Below, piece after piece: positions 51,350-64,000 of a DNA stretch of 64,000 nucleotides. The notes under the pieces were generated by a model that was given only the letters and a program-made list of their open reading frames with translations, made no database searches and was not told the origin of the DNA. The stretch comes from Psychrobacter urativorans (GTDB lineage: Bacteria > Pseudomonadota > Gammaproteobacteria > Pseudomonadales > Moraxellaceae). The DNA lies in assembly GCF_001298525.1 (NCBI RefSeq), contig NZ_CP012678.1, positions 1,364,001 through 1,428,000 on the forward strand, written 5' to 3'. The position numbers were made by a program, and so were the translations under genes. The first letter of the stretch is position 1, and each line of letters begins with the position of its first letter.

Positions 51350-51558
51350 ATGTAAAATAAAAGCAGGTTTTACTTAAAATACTTCATTCAGGAGGTTTCA
51401 TTCAAGGTTTTTTAGTCATGTAACGGTACTAAATCTAAGTTTTATTGCACTAAAATCTAGCCTCTGACCCATCGTCGCGTTTTTCCTCAAGCACCATTAA
51501 CTGATCTTTTAGACAAGAGCGCTTTGTGCCAGCGGCATAGCATCACCATTGAGTTTGA
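51350..51558. repeat. Inter-operon spacer between copies 3 and 4
   Basis: Same 210-base spacer as at 39237; no gene. Confidence 0.8.
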
Positions 51559-51593
51559 GTATCAATGAGTTCAGGCTCAAACCAGCCAAAAGA

Positions 51594-51625
51594 AAACCCC
51601 CCAACGAATTAACGTTGGGGGGTTT
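51594..51625 (-). terminator. rrn copy 4 terminator
   Basis: Identical to the copy 1 terminator. Confidence 0.93.
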
Positions 51626-51640
51626 AACTTTGAATAGAGA

Positions 51641-51755
51641 GCTGACGATGACCTACTCTCACATGGGCGAACCACACTACCATCGGCGCAATGATGTTTC
51701 ACTTCTGAGTTCGGGAAGGGATCAGGTGGTGCCATCATGCTATGGTCGTCAGCAA
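51641..51755 (-). rRNA. rrf: 5S rRNA, copy 4
   Basis: Identical by eye to copy 1. Confidence 0.93.
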
Positions 51756-51934
51756 AGGGGGTTAGATATGAGTCTGATGTTGTTATTATTGACGTCAATT
51801 TAACTTGTCGTCGACCAACATAAACCTAACTGAATCAAGGTTTAAGGTGATATCGAAATATATATATTCTAAAGCTTGCGCTTTACAAGATAGATTAATT
51901 AGAGCGGTTCATACAAACCACTTGGGTGTTGTAT

Positions 51935-54795
<2,861 letters not shown>

Positions 54796-55136
54796 ATACA
54801 ACCCCAAGTAGTCTTAACCTATAAATAGATTTTGACTTCAAAGTGTCATACGCTCTAATTATGATAACGATATCACCTAATTTATACGCTTGATTCAGTT
54901 CTCTTTACTTTTTTGATAATCAATTCCTGGGATAACAACTGATGTCGTTAAGGAATTGATTATCAAGGTTAGAAACAACACGTGAACATGTTGTTCTAAC
55001 CCAGACTCATATCTATGTTTTTAAATAGTTTCTATGCTCTCATCGAGTCACAGATTCTGTGTAAAACAGAAGTAAATAATCAATAACGATCACTTAATTC
55101 TGTTTATTTATTAGCATCTAAAGCTTGTCTATTAAG

Positions 55137-55212
55137 TGGTGGAGCCAAACGGAGTCGAACCGTTGACCTCCTGCGTGCAAGGCAGGCGCTCTACCAACTG
55201 AGCTATGGCCCC
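55137..55212 (-). tRNA. tRNA-Ala (TGC), copy 4
   Basis: Identical to copy 1. Confidence 0.97.
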
Positions 55213-55220
55213 ATATAAAA

Positions 55221-55297
55221 TGGTGGGTCTAAGTGGACTTGAACCACTGACCCCCGCGTTATCAACACGGTGCTCTAACCAGCTGAGCTACAGACCC
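55221..55297 (-). tRNA. tRNA-Ile (GAT), copy 4
   Basis: Identical to copy 1. Confidence 0.97.
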
Positions 55298-55373
55298 AAT
55301 TACGCTTGCAATAAACGTAAGCTTAAACTAAAGAACAACTTGTTGTGAATTCTTGCTGACCGAATGCCATCTA

Positions 55374-56912
<1,539 letters not shown>

Positions 56913-57350
56913 AATCTTGCTATGAAGCTCTTTAAAGAAGCTTCTAAACTTGGCTCATCTAATCTGGCAATTACGCTCTCGTATGTTTCATTTAAATGAA
57001 TTAACTTTGAGTTTTCTTGCTGTCTTAAATGATAATTTTTATAGTTAGTCACTCACCCCGAAAAGAGGTCAGTCCCAACTTTAATTTTTAGCATTCTGAA
57101 TCAGCAAAAATCCACACAAGTTGTTCTTTAGTTATGCTTTTAAATAGTGTCTCTACTGTCGTCCAGTAGATGATGTTCTTTGCTATTCAATCAAAGCGAT
57201 TAGCTTATCTCGTTTAGCGAGCTGACTATCATATCATGATTTATATGTTTGTCAAGCCTTGGTTCTAATTCGTTTCAGTAAGTTAACTGGTTGGTTATTA
57301 AGTAATAGTTTACTCTCTAACGGCTTCCGGTTCGTCTTATTGAGGGGCGT

Positions 57351-57378
57351 ATTATAGAGGGTTTTGGAGGGGTGTCAA
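57351..57378 (-). promoter_or_regulatory. rrn promoter P2, copy 4
   Basis: TTGACA - 16 bp - TATAAT on the minus strand, identical to the other three. Confidence 0.9.
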
Positions 57379-57464
57379 GCGGTTATTTTAATTCGTTTAA
57401 AGTTTTTATCTTGTTAAGATTCAAACTCTTTTCTAAACTAGCTCTTCCTTTCCAACTTGGACGC

Positions 57465-57492
57465 AGTATAGGCGGTTTCGGATGTGAGTCAA
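57465..57492 (-). promoter_or_regulatory. Additional upstream rrn promoter P1, only before copy 4
   Basis: TTGACT (57487-57492), 16-bp spacer, TATACT (57465-57470) on the minus strand, about 114 bases upstream of P2. It lies just outside the repeated unit, so copies 1-3 lack it. The arrangement mirrors the P1-P2 pairs of enterobacterial rrn operons. Confidence 0.7.
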
Positions 57493-57589
57493 GCTTAGTT
57501 TGTGGTTTATTACTGTCTGGTTGAGATTGGCAGGTTACGCTTCGCTAACCGCATACTACGTCGCTATATTATATATAACTTCCCCATTT

Positions 57590-60043
57590 TCAATATTCCA
57601 AAGGGTTTCTAGTCTCTAGGGTTGAATTATTAAGAGGTGATGTAAGGTTATATAAATCATAACTACGGTTTAGCTTGGCTCCGCCATCTCGTATTAACGG
57701 TTGATAGAGTAACTTAGCTGTTCCTGAAGACCACTGATTAAACAAGCTATCAAAAGGTATAGAGACATAAATGCCTTTATCCATACTTCCTTCACCAAAT
57801 TCTTCAGCTGATGCATCGGTCTTCGTTAACCAGCCACCCATCTTCACACCATTGTTAAAGGTACGAGATAAGTCAAGCGTGACGCCTTTATCACCTGCTA
57901 AATACTGTCCTGCTGATAATTTCATATCAACATCATATATTGGCATATCCCAATATAAGCTGACATGACCTGTACTTACCTCATAGTCTCGTAGACCAAA
58001 ATGCTGATCAAAATCACGTTGACGGACTCTGTTTATATCGGCACCGATAGCCCAAGTCTTATTAGGTTGACGGTATAATACCTCTGCACCTACACCTGCA
58101 AACATCGACTCCAGATAACCTGCATAAGCCAAGCCATACCAATTATCACCAAAGGATTTAAACTGATTCACTTGCAAATTGGGTAGCAATACCCGCGAGG
58201 TGGTTATATATTCGCCAATATTAGTACGTACACGAGGCAAGTTACTATTTGCGGTATAACTAAATTTATCGTAGTTACTCGCTAAACGTACTTGTGCATC
58301 ACCGCTTATCCAAGAACCTTTCCACAATCTATAATCTGCATTTGCATTGGCAAAGACTCCATATAGATAGCCATCTGGACCGCCGATACTCTGACTTATG
58401 CTTGGAGAGAAGGTGATGCTTCCTTTTGGTTTCTCTACATGAGCAATCATTTCCTGAGCCAACGGTTGATAACTTTGTGAAACAGAAGTGATCGTTACAG
58501 GCTGTTCAATACGCTGTGAAGGAGGCTGTAACTGTAAGTACTGCTCGTTCCATATTTTGGGATCTATATTAAAAACACCTACCGTTTCACCATAACGAGA
58601 TATTTGAATTTTGATAGAACGGGTGTCAGTAGGTAGCCCTTGACGCAATATTTCCATACCGTGTTTTAGGCGTTCTTTGATAAACACGCCATTATAGTCT
58701 TCGACATTTAAGTAGGCATGTCCATTATCCAATGATAAATCGATTGCTCGCCAGCCTGTAGCTTGAGAGAAGGCGTTTAATAATGGTGCATTTTTAGATA
58801 AATTAGCATCTTTATCCTCACCAAAATCAACTTTATATTTCAAGCCAGAATAGCTCGTTTTTGGCATTGTTTGTAAGTTTTGAACTTGTTGAGCTTTTGG
58901 CTTGACCTTGCCTAATTTAGACAAATCACCTTGTAACGTGAGTCCTAACATCATAGTATCACCACGTTCTAGACCTGCGCTCAACGCAACTCCTTTATCT
59001 ATATCTTGCCAAGTTACACCGATATTTATAGGAAAATCTTTAGGGTTCTTGTTTTCATTGGATGCTGGCTCTGACTTATAATCATTACCATCGTACTCTA
59101 TTTTGACAGTGAGAGGTTCATAAGGACTGTGCCATTGAACACCACCAAACAAGGATGTTTTTCCAGTGAACCAAGACTTAGGGCTTATCTCTCCGCCTAA
59201 CCCACTTTTATCAGCAACACGCTCATCAAAACGATCGTCAATCAGGCTTAATGGGTTTTTCAGATTACCACGAGCACCTAGATAGCCCCACCCCATGCCT
59301 AAGCTAAAATCAAAATCACCGTAGCGTTTGTTAGCAACCAGATACTCACCACCAAATAAACTGGTACCTGCTGGATCTCGCCAACCCACTGCTAGCTGAG
59401 GTACCCATTTACTTTCATTTAATAGTTTTAGTTTTATATCTAAAGACTTATCTTTTAGATCCTGATCAGGACTCACTGCTCCATAAGATACGTCATTAAT
59501 ATTAGTATATCTAACAGCCGCTTCTACTCTATCAAAGGGTTGTAAGACAATATTATACTGAGTATAAGGATCAACATGTGCAACATGAGCGGTTAAGTTA
59601 CCTGATTTTTGCATCCGAGCAGTAGGCGTTTGTAATAAGCCTGTAACCCCCCAATCACTTGGACTCACCGGTAAATCTCTAGATTTTTCCGCATCAGCTT
59701 GTGACACGGTTAACGGTTTCTCATTTTGTTGCAAAGGAAGTAGTAAGTCGATACCTTGAGTACCTATAAACTCAGCCACCGCTTTCGCTAAATTACTTGG
59801 CCATTTATTTATAGTGCTTGGCACCCACAACCAAGAGCCTACCGAAGGAGTTTTTTGTTGCTGTGCATTCCATTTTGCTAAGGTCAAGCGCTCTATACTG
59901 CCATCTGGTGATATCAGGTATAACTCATCTGCCACAGAATTTTTATTAAATTTACGCTCACACTCTTTGACATAGTCTTTTGCGCTAACACCTATTTGAT
60001 GTTCAACTCTGCAAGCCTTTGTATCATCAAATAATACAGTCAC
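57590..60043 (-). CDS. YjbH-domain outer-membrane protein with GfcC C-terminal segment (3' part of a split fusion)
   Basis: About 817 residues. Residues 1-100 form the C-terminal half of a GfcC-type domain (VADELYLISPDGSIERLTL, then GSWLWVP). From about residue 130 (SDWGVTGLLQTPTARMQ) it is a YjbH/GfcD/WbfB-type protein, predicted as an outer-membrane beta-barrel for exopolysaccharide export. No credible start exists: the GTG at 60043 has no ribosome site. The same frame stays open upstream to 60112, directly after the TAA that ends the preceding ORF. The natural gene therefore appears to be one GfcC-YjbH fusion of about 981 residues from 60538, broken by one nonsense codon. Confidence 0.8.
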   Translation of the reverse strand: MTVLFDDTKACRVEHQIGVSAKDYVKECERKFNKNSVADELYLISPDGSIERLTLAKWNAQQQKTPSVGSWLWVPSTINKWPSNLAKAVAEFIGTQGIDLLLPLQQNEKPLTVSQADAEKSRDLPVSPSDWGVTGLLQTPTARMQKSGNLTAHVAHVDPYTQYNIVLQPFDRVEAAVRYTNINDVSYGAVSPDQDLKDKSLDIKLKLLNESKWVPQLAVGWRDPAGTSLFGGEYLVANKRYGDFDFSLGMGWGYLGARGNLKNPLSLIDDRFDERVADKSGLGGEISPKSWFTGKTSLFGGVQWHSPYEPLTVKIEYDGNDYKSEPASNENKNPKDFPINIGVTWQDIDKGVALSAGLERGDTMMLGLTLQGDLSKLGKVKPKAQQVQNLQTMPKTSYSGLKYKVDFGEDKDANLSKNAPLLNAFSQATGWRAIDLSLDNGHAYLNVEDYNGVFIKERLKHGMEILRQGLPTDTRSIKIQISRYGETVGVFNIDPKIWNEQYLQLQPPSQRIEQPVTITSVSQSYQPLAQEMIAHVEKPKGSITFSPSISQSIGGPDGYLYGVFANANADYRLWKGSWISGDAQVRLASNYDKFSYTANSNLPRVRTNIGEYITTSRVLLPNLQVNQFKSFGDNWYGLAYAGYLESMFAGVGAEVLYRQPNKTWAIGADINRVRQRDFDQHFGLRDYEVSTGHVSLYWDMPIYDVDMKLSAGQYLAGDKGVTLDLSRTFNNGVKMGGWLTKTDASAEEFGEGSMDKGIYVSIPFDSLFNQWSSGTAKLLYQPLIRDGGAKLNRSYDLYNLTSPLNNSTLETRNPLEY

Positions 60044-60112
60044 AGTTGTCGGTTTCTGATGTAAAACAACAGCGTCATTTTTTTTAAAAATAGGATCTAC
60101 ATTTGGATTAAC

Positions 60113-60538
60113 TTACAGGTAATTAGCGCCTTGCTTGGGTAAAATCACTCTTCCTGTTATCGATAAACGCTCTAACCACCGCTTTAATGGCAGCACATCT
60201 GCATTTTTACTCTCTGAAATAAAGTGCTCTAGTTTCTGATTTAAAACATCATAAGCGGTCTGTTGGGCTGAAATCTCGACATCAGCTTCCCATGCTAAAG
60301 CAGGCTCATAATAATGGCTTGGCGCTTGCTTTAACTCTTGCGCTAACCACTCTCCCATCCTCGCTCCTTCAGGAGGTGAAAGAACCTTGGATTGGCTCAA
60401 ACTTGGCTGACTGTTAGATGTTGCTGATAAATATATGGATTTCGTCGTATCTGCATAGACCGACACATTCAGAGCTGAAGCTAAAGCAACAACGAGATAT
60501 TTAACATTTAAATTTGGCTGATATAGTTTTTTTGACAT
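60113..60538 (-). CDS. GfcC-like capsule/exopolysaccharide protein, truncated by in-frame TAA
   Basis: 141 residues. Signal peptide (hydrophobic 14-28, cleavage near VYA, residue 29), then a GfcC N-terminal domain: PPEGARMGEWLAQ and the ERLSITGRVILP strand that normally leads into the second beta-grasp domain. The ORF stops at TAA (60113-60115) and the rest of the domain (VNPNVDPIFKKNDAVVLHQ) continues in the same frame after it. The ATG at 60538 overlaps the TAA of the upstream lipoprotein gene by one base. A farther-upstream in-frame start would overlap that gene by about 50 bases and is rejected. GfcC proteins are periplasmic. Confidence 0.8.
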   Translation of the reverse strand: MSKKLYQPNLNVKYLVVALASALNVSVYADTTKSIYLSATSNSQPSLSQSKVLSPPEGARMGEWLAQELKQAPSHYYEPALAWEADVEISAQQTAYDVLNQKLEHFISESKNADVLPLKRWLERLSITGRVILPKQGANYL

Positions 60539-61212
60539 TATAGCGTCTTCCATACTTGCCAAGACAGACAGTATTGTTTGGAAATACATTGTTGTCCATA
60601 AACAGGCTCATTCATATTATGAGATTCAAATGCATACCAATTATCATAAGAAGGATAGGATTGTGAGATTTGAGATTGTGAAACGGTATATTCATGCACC
60701 CACACTAAAGTAGTGTCATCACCAACATAACCATGATGTTTTGGAGCAGAAACATGACTTATTTCTCTTTGCTCTGTCATTGCAACAGTATTATTAACGT
60801 CATCAACATCACGGCTAAACTTAAACGGCTTTGTTGCAGACCAATTCATGGTTTGTGGTAGGTATTCACGCCAATCTAAAAAAGGTGTTGTCACTGAAGT
60901 TAAACGACCATTAGACCATTTAAAAACTGAACGATCGGCACTATAAAATACTTTAGTATTTGCAGCTGGCCATGGTTCTGTTGAACCTTGAGCTAACCAT
61001 AGGGTATGCCCATTTATAATGAGTCTAATATAGTTAAACTGCGGCTTTAAATCTGGGATTGCTTCTTTAGTTTTAAACACGGTTTTAGTCGCACCAAAAC
61101 ATTTGATGCTATTTTCAGCACATCCTGTTGTAGATTGGCAAGCACTGATTACTAAGACACTACTGACAACCAAAAGTCCGGCTAACTTAAAACCCTGCTT
61201 CTTTATTTGCAT
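60538..61212 (-). CDS. GfcB/YjbF-family lipoprotein
   Basis: About 224 residues. Lipoprotein signal with lipobox VISAC (Cys25 from the ATG at 61212). The body has YIRLIINGHTLWLAQG, FYSADRSVFKWSNGRLTSVT and a late YDNWYAFE block, as in the group 4 capsule / YjbF lipoproteins. It is likely anchored in the outer membrane and acts with the GfcC and YjbH products in polysaccharide export. A TTG at 61221 could add three residues. It shares one base with the next gene (TAATG), so they are translationally coupled. Confidence 0.82.
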   Translation of the reverse strand: MQIKKQGFKLAGLLVVSSVLVISACQSTTGCAENSIKCFGATKTVFKTKEAIPDLKPQFNYIRLIINGHTLWLAQGSTEPWPAANTKVFYSADRSVFKWSNGRLTSVTTPFLDWREYLPQTMNWSATKPFKFSRDVDDVNNTVAMTEQREISHVSAPKHHGYVGDDTTLVWVHEYTVSQSQISQSYPSYDNWYAFESHNMNEPVYGQQCISKQYCLSWQVWKTL

Positions 61213-61239
61213 GTTTTCCAACTTTATGATGTAGATAAA

Positions 61240-61277
61240 AAACGCCTTAATCGAAAAAAATTAAGGCTTTTTTTTTG
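61240..61277 (-). terminator. Hairpin between the gfcA-like and gfcB-like genes
   Basis: A 9-10-bp stem (GCCTTAAT with its complement) with a long T run on the minus strand, about 30 bases after the gfcA-like stop and before gfcB. It probably attenuates, letting the first gene be expressed in excess of the rest. Confidence 0.8.
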
Positions 61278-61304
61278 GAATAATAGACATACTGATTGAG
61301 CTAA

Positions 61305-62000
61305 TTAGTTAGTGCCCGTTGTGCCTGTTGTACTTGATGAATCAGAGTCACCACCAGAGGCTAAAAGAATCACAGCTGCTACACCGGCCAGTACTGGAAC
61401 CCAAACTGGAATAGAACCCGCTGCTGCGCTTACTGCAGCTAATGGGGTTGGCACTAGTACCACTGGCTGGGCAATAGGCGCTGGTACTGGTACTAGTACT
61501 GGATCTGTAACCACTGGCATACCTTGAGGTAGAGGACCACTAAACCAGTTATCACACTGTCCCATAGTGACACGAGTAATATTGCCTGATACATCTGAAT
61601 ATTGGTTGATAACCATATCTGGTGAATAAGGAACATATTTGCCTTGAATAGCTCTTGCGACACCATCACGACCATTACGACCACTAGTACCAATATCACA
61701 GGTTCCTCTGCTATATTCTGGTGCAAGATTTCCTAGACGAGCAGTACCTACAGAAACCTCACTACCACGTAATATCGGCTTGTCACTAGTGACTGGCTTA
61801 TAAAATCTTGCAGTGCCTGATTGAATAGCGGTTTGGCACTCAGCTAACGTATCATAACCAACGTTACCGTGTGAATCATAGTGGATTGCTGCTTGTGCGG
61901 GAATAGATATTACTGCACCTAATGTTAATAATGACAGTGAACTGATTAGTGTATTCAAAGCATAACTCCTGACAAGTATAATTTTATCAAAAATAGACAT
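61305..62000 (-). CDS. Secreted GfcA/YjbE-like protein with Thr/Ser-rich tail
   Basis: 231 residues. Signal peptide with cleavage near PAQA (37). A central domain has few cysteines (TLAECQTAI, SRGTCDIG, GQCDNWF) that could form disulphides. A Pro/Val-rich linker (PVLVPVPAPIAQPVV), a hydrophobic segment (about 195-216) and the tail GGDSDSSSTTGTTGTN follow. The hydrophobic segment plus Gly/Asp/Thr tail recalls the much shorter E. coli YjbE/GfcA. The position ahead of gfcB, gfcC and yjbH supports that role, although the N-terminal domain is extra and unrecognised. Confidence 0.6.
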   Translation of the reverse strand: MSIFDKIILVRSYALNTLISSLSLLTLGAVISIPAQAAIHYDSHGNVGYDTLAECQTAIQSGTARFYKPVTSDKPILRGSEVSVGTARLGNLAPEYSRGTCDIGTSGRNGRDGVARAIQGKYVPYSPDMVINQYSDVSGNITRVTMGQCDNWFSGPLPQGMPVVTDPVLVPVPAPIAQPVVLVPTPLAAVSAAAGSIPVWVPVLAGVAAVILLASGGDSDSSSTTGTTGTN

Positions 62001-62374
62001 TTGTCATTAGAATACATAGTATGAAGTAACAAATGCAAATATTCTTTCAGCTAAATACAAATATATCCTTATAAACGGTTCTTAAGACTAAATATCTAAA
62101 CTTACAGTAAGATTTGATTTATAAACTGCTGAGTTACTTACTTTAATCTATTGAAACAATAGTGAAAATAGGTTGAGGCGTAGCGCATCGCTTTGTATAA
62201 ACTAAGATAGTAACGGAAAGCAGGATTAGCTTTCAAAAATCGTTTATAATAGACGGCATTTATATAACAATAGTATAACCTCTACATTTGAGCTGGCATT
62301 TATGTCGGTTTTTCTGCTTTAATAGTCGCCTACATATAAGTGGCAACATTTTAATAATATTTGGATTCAAGATT
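62001..62374. other. Divergent intergenic region before thrS
   Basis: About 370 bases, AT-rich, between the gfc-like operon and thrS. No T-box-like or other riboswitch fold and no credible ORF were seen. It should carry the promoters of both units, but no strong sigma-70 pair was identified. Confidence 0.5.
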
Positions 62375-64000
62375 ATGGTAGCGATTACTTTACCCGATGG
62401 TAGCGTAAAAGACTTCGAAGGCCCTACGACCGTTATGGAAGTGGCGCAAAGTATTGGGGCTGGGCTTGCTAAAGCAACAATAGCTGGGCGTGTGAATGGG
62501 TATTTGGTTGATGCTTGTGACCCTATCGTTGTCGATGCGAATGTCGAAATCGTTACGGCAAAAGATGATGATGGTGTCGATATCATTCGTCACTCTTGTG
62601 CGCATTTATTAGGTCACGCTGTAAAGCAGCTGTATCCTGATGTCAAAATGGTCATTGGTCCGGTGATTGATGACGGCTTTTATTATGACATCTATAGTGA
62701 GACGCCTTTCACGCCTGAGCATATGGAAAAAATTGAAAAGCGCATGATGGAACTGATTAAACAGGACTATGATGTTGTCAAGAAAATGACGCCACGTGCG
62801 GAAGCGATTCAAATTTTTGAAGCACGCGGCGAAGATTATAAGTTAAAACTTATTAATGATATGCCGAACGAAGACGCTTTTGGGTTATATCATCATCAAG
62901 AATATGTTGATATGTGCCGTGGTCCACACGTGCCGAACACTCGCTTCTTAAAAGTATTTAAATTAACCAAAATGAGCGGCGCTTATTGGCGCGGTGATGC
63001 TAAAAACGAGCAGTTGCAGCGTATTTACGGTACAGCGTGGGCAGATAAGAAACAATTAAAAGCGTATATTCAACGTATTGAAGAAGCAGAAAAACGTGAC
63101 CACCGTAAAATTGGTAAGGCGTTAAATCTGTTCCATATGCAAGAACAAGCACCGGGCATGGTGTTTTGGCATCCGAATGGTTGGACGATTTATCAAGTGC
63201 TTGAGCAATATATGCGTAAAGTACAAAATGATAATGGCTATGAAGAAATTAAAACGCCACAAATCGTTGACCGTAGTTTGTGGGAACGTTCTGGTCACTG
63301 GGGTAACTATGCGACTAATATGTTTACCACTTCTAGTGAAAGCCGTGATTATGCGGTGAAACCGATGAACTGCCCGTGTCACGTGCAAGTGTTTAACCAA
63401 GGTTTAAAATCTTATCGTGATTTGCCGTTACGTATGGCAGAATTTGGCTCGTGTCATCGTAATGAACCGTCAGGCTCGTTGCATGGTTTGATGCGCGTCC
63501 GTGGCTTTACCCAAGATGACGCGCATATTTTTTGTACCCAGTCACAAATTCAGCAAGAAGTTGCCAATTTTATTAAGCTGACGCTTGCCGTTTATGACGA
63601 TTTTGGTTTTAAAGATATTATTATGAAATTATCGACGCGTCCTGAAAAACGCGTGGGCAGCGAAGAAGCTTGGGATTTTGCTGAAAAAGCATTGGCGGAT
63701 GCTCTAGATAACTCAGGACTTGATTGGGAATATTTACCGGGTGAAGGCGCGTTTTATGGTCCTAAGATTGAATTCAGTCTTAAAGATTGTTTAGGTCGCG
63801 TCTGGCAGTGCGGTACGATTCAAGTCGACCCTAATATGCCTGAGCGTTTGGATGCTGATTTTGTCAATGAGCAAGGTGAGCGTGAAGTACCTATTATGCT
63901 ACATCGTGCTATTTTGGGCTCATTCGAGCGTTTCATTGGCATGCTTATCGAGCATTACGCAGGTTGGATGCCGGTTTGGCTCGCACCGCAGCAAGTGGTG
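62375..64000 (+). CDS. thrS: Threonyl-tRNA synthetase, 3' end outside window
   Basis: Charges tRNA-Thr. The frame is open from the ATG at 62375 to the window end (about 542 residues of the usual 640). The TGS domain begins [13 protein letters not shown]. The editing domain has [14 protein letters not shown] and the [11 protein letters not shown] zinc-type block. The class II catalytic core has [47 protein letters not shown] and WQCGTIQVD. The anticodon-binding domain is cut at the edge. Divergent from the gfc-like operon. Confidence 0.96.
   Translation, partial: MVAITLPDGSVKDFEGPTTVMEVAQSIGAGLAKATIAGRVNGYLVDACDPIVVDANVEIVTAKDDDGVDIIRHSCAHLLGHAVKQLYPDVKMVIGPVIDDGFYYDIYSETPFTPEHMEKIEKRMMELIKQDYDVVKKMTPRAEAIQIFEARGEDYKLKLINDMPNEDAFGLYHHQEYVDMCRGPHVPNTRFLKVFKLTKMSGAYWRGDAKNEQLQRIYGTAWADKKQLKAYIQRIEEAEKRDHRKIGKALNLFHMQEQAPGMVFWHPNGWTIYQVLEQYMRKVQNDNGYEEIKTPQIVDRSLWERSGHWGNYATNMFTTSSESRDYAVKPMNCPCHVQVFNQGLKSYRDLPLRMAEFGSCHRNEPSGSLHGLMRVRGFTQDDAHIFCTQSQIQQEVANFIKLTLAVYDDFGFKDIIMKLSTRPEKRVGSEEAWDFAEKALADALDNSGLDWEYLPGEGAFYGPKIEFSLKDCLGRVWQCGTIQVDPNMPERLDADFVNEQGEREVPIMLHRAILGSFERFIGMLIEHYAGWMPVWLAPQQVV

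Noticed and set aside
62001..62374. T-box or threonine leader peptide before thrS
   Set aside because: No T-box consensus and no short ORF rich in threonine codons followed by a terminator hairpin was found.

Overview
The window is bacterial chromosome from the Moraxellaceae, most likely Psychrobacter. This is inferred from the 16S rRNA sequence, the aminoglycoside-phosphotransferase-fold homoserine kinase, a lone hisF, the ribH / nusB-thiL-pgpA order, and the low-complexity tails and insertions in housekeeping proteins. No database search was possible, so the genus is a judgement.

Layout. 1-9.9 kb is core metabolism: a class II glutamine amidotransferase cut by the window edge, a DUF2007-like protein, homoserine kinase, hisF, ribH, a tight nusB-thiL-pgpA cluster, then glmU and glmS, which supply UDP-GlcNAc for wall and envelope. 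10-15.4 kb holds a YceI-family protein and an RND efflux pair (adaptor plus inner-membrane pump). 15.5-31.3 kb is mixed core: recG, a patatin-like phospholipase, a choice-of-anchor-I lipoprotein, argA, an FKBP isomerase, a multi-TM channel-type protein, an SDR-fold protein, an acyltransferase, parE and a YqiA-type esterase. 31.8-33.3 kb is a small AT-rich accessory pair: a membrane-anchored unknown and a DUF4238 protein.

33.4-57.4 kb is the striking part. It is four complete rRNA operons (16S - tRNA-Ile - tRNA-Ala - 23S - 5S) in direct tandem on the minus strand, with a period of 6055 bp (6058 across copy 2). Each has a near-consensus promoter and its own terminator. Only the first-transcribed operon (highest coordinates) has a second, upstream promoter. 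The copies are almost identical, but the 16S of the second copy from the left has three 1-base insertions and one substitution, including a change in a universally conserved stretch.

57.6-62.0 kb, just beyond the array and also on the minus strand, is a gfcABCD/yjbEFGH-like exopolysaccharide secretion locus. It holds a GfcA/YjbE-like secreted protein, a GfcB/YjbF lipoprotein, and a GfcC-YjbH fusion interrupted by one in-frame TAA codon. The window ends inside thrS.

No CRISPR array, prophage or insertion sequence was seen. The best candidates for something unusual are the tandem rDNA array with its uneven promoters and spacers, and the broken GfcC-YjbH fusion.
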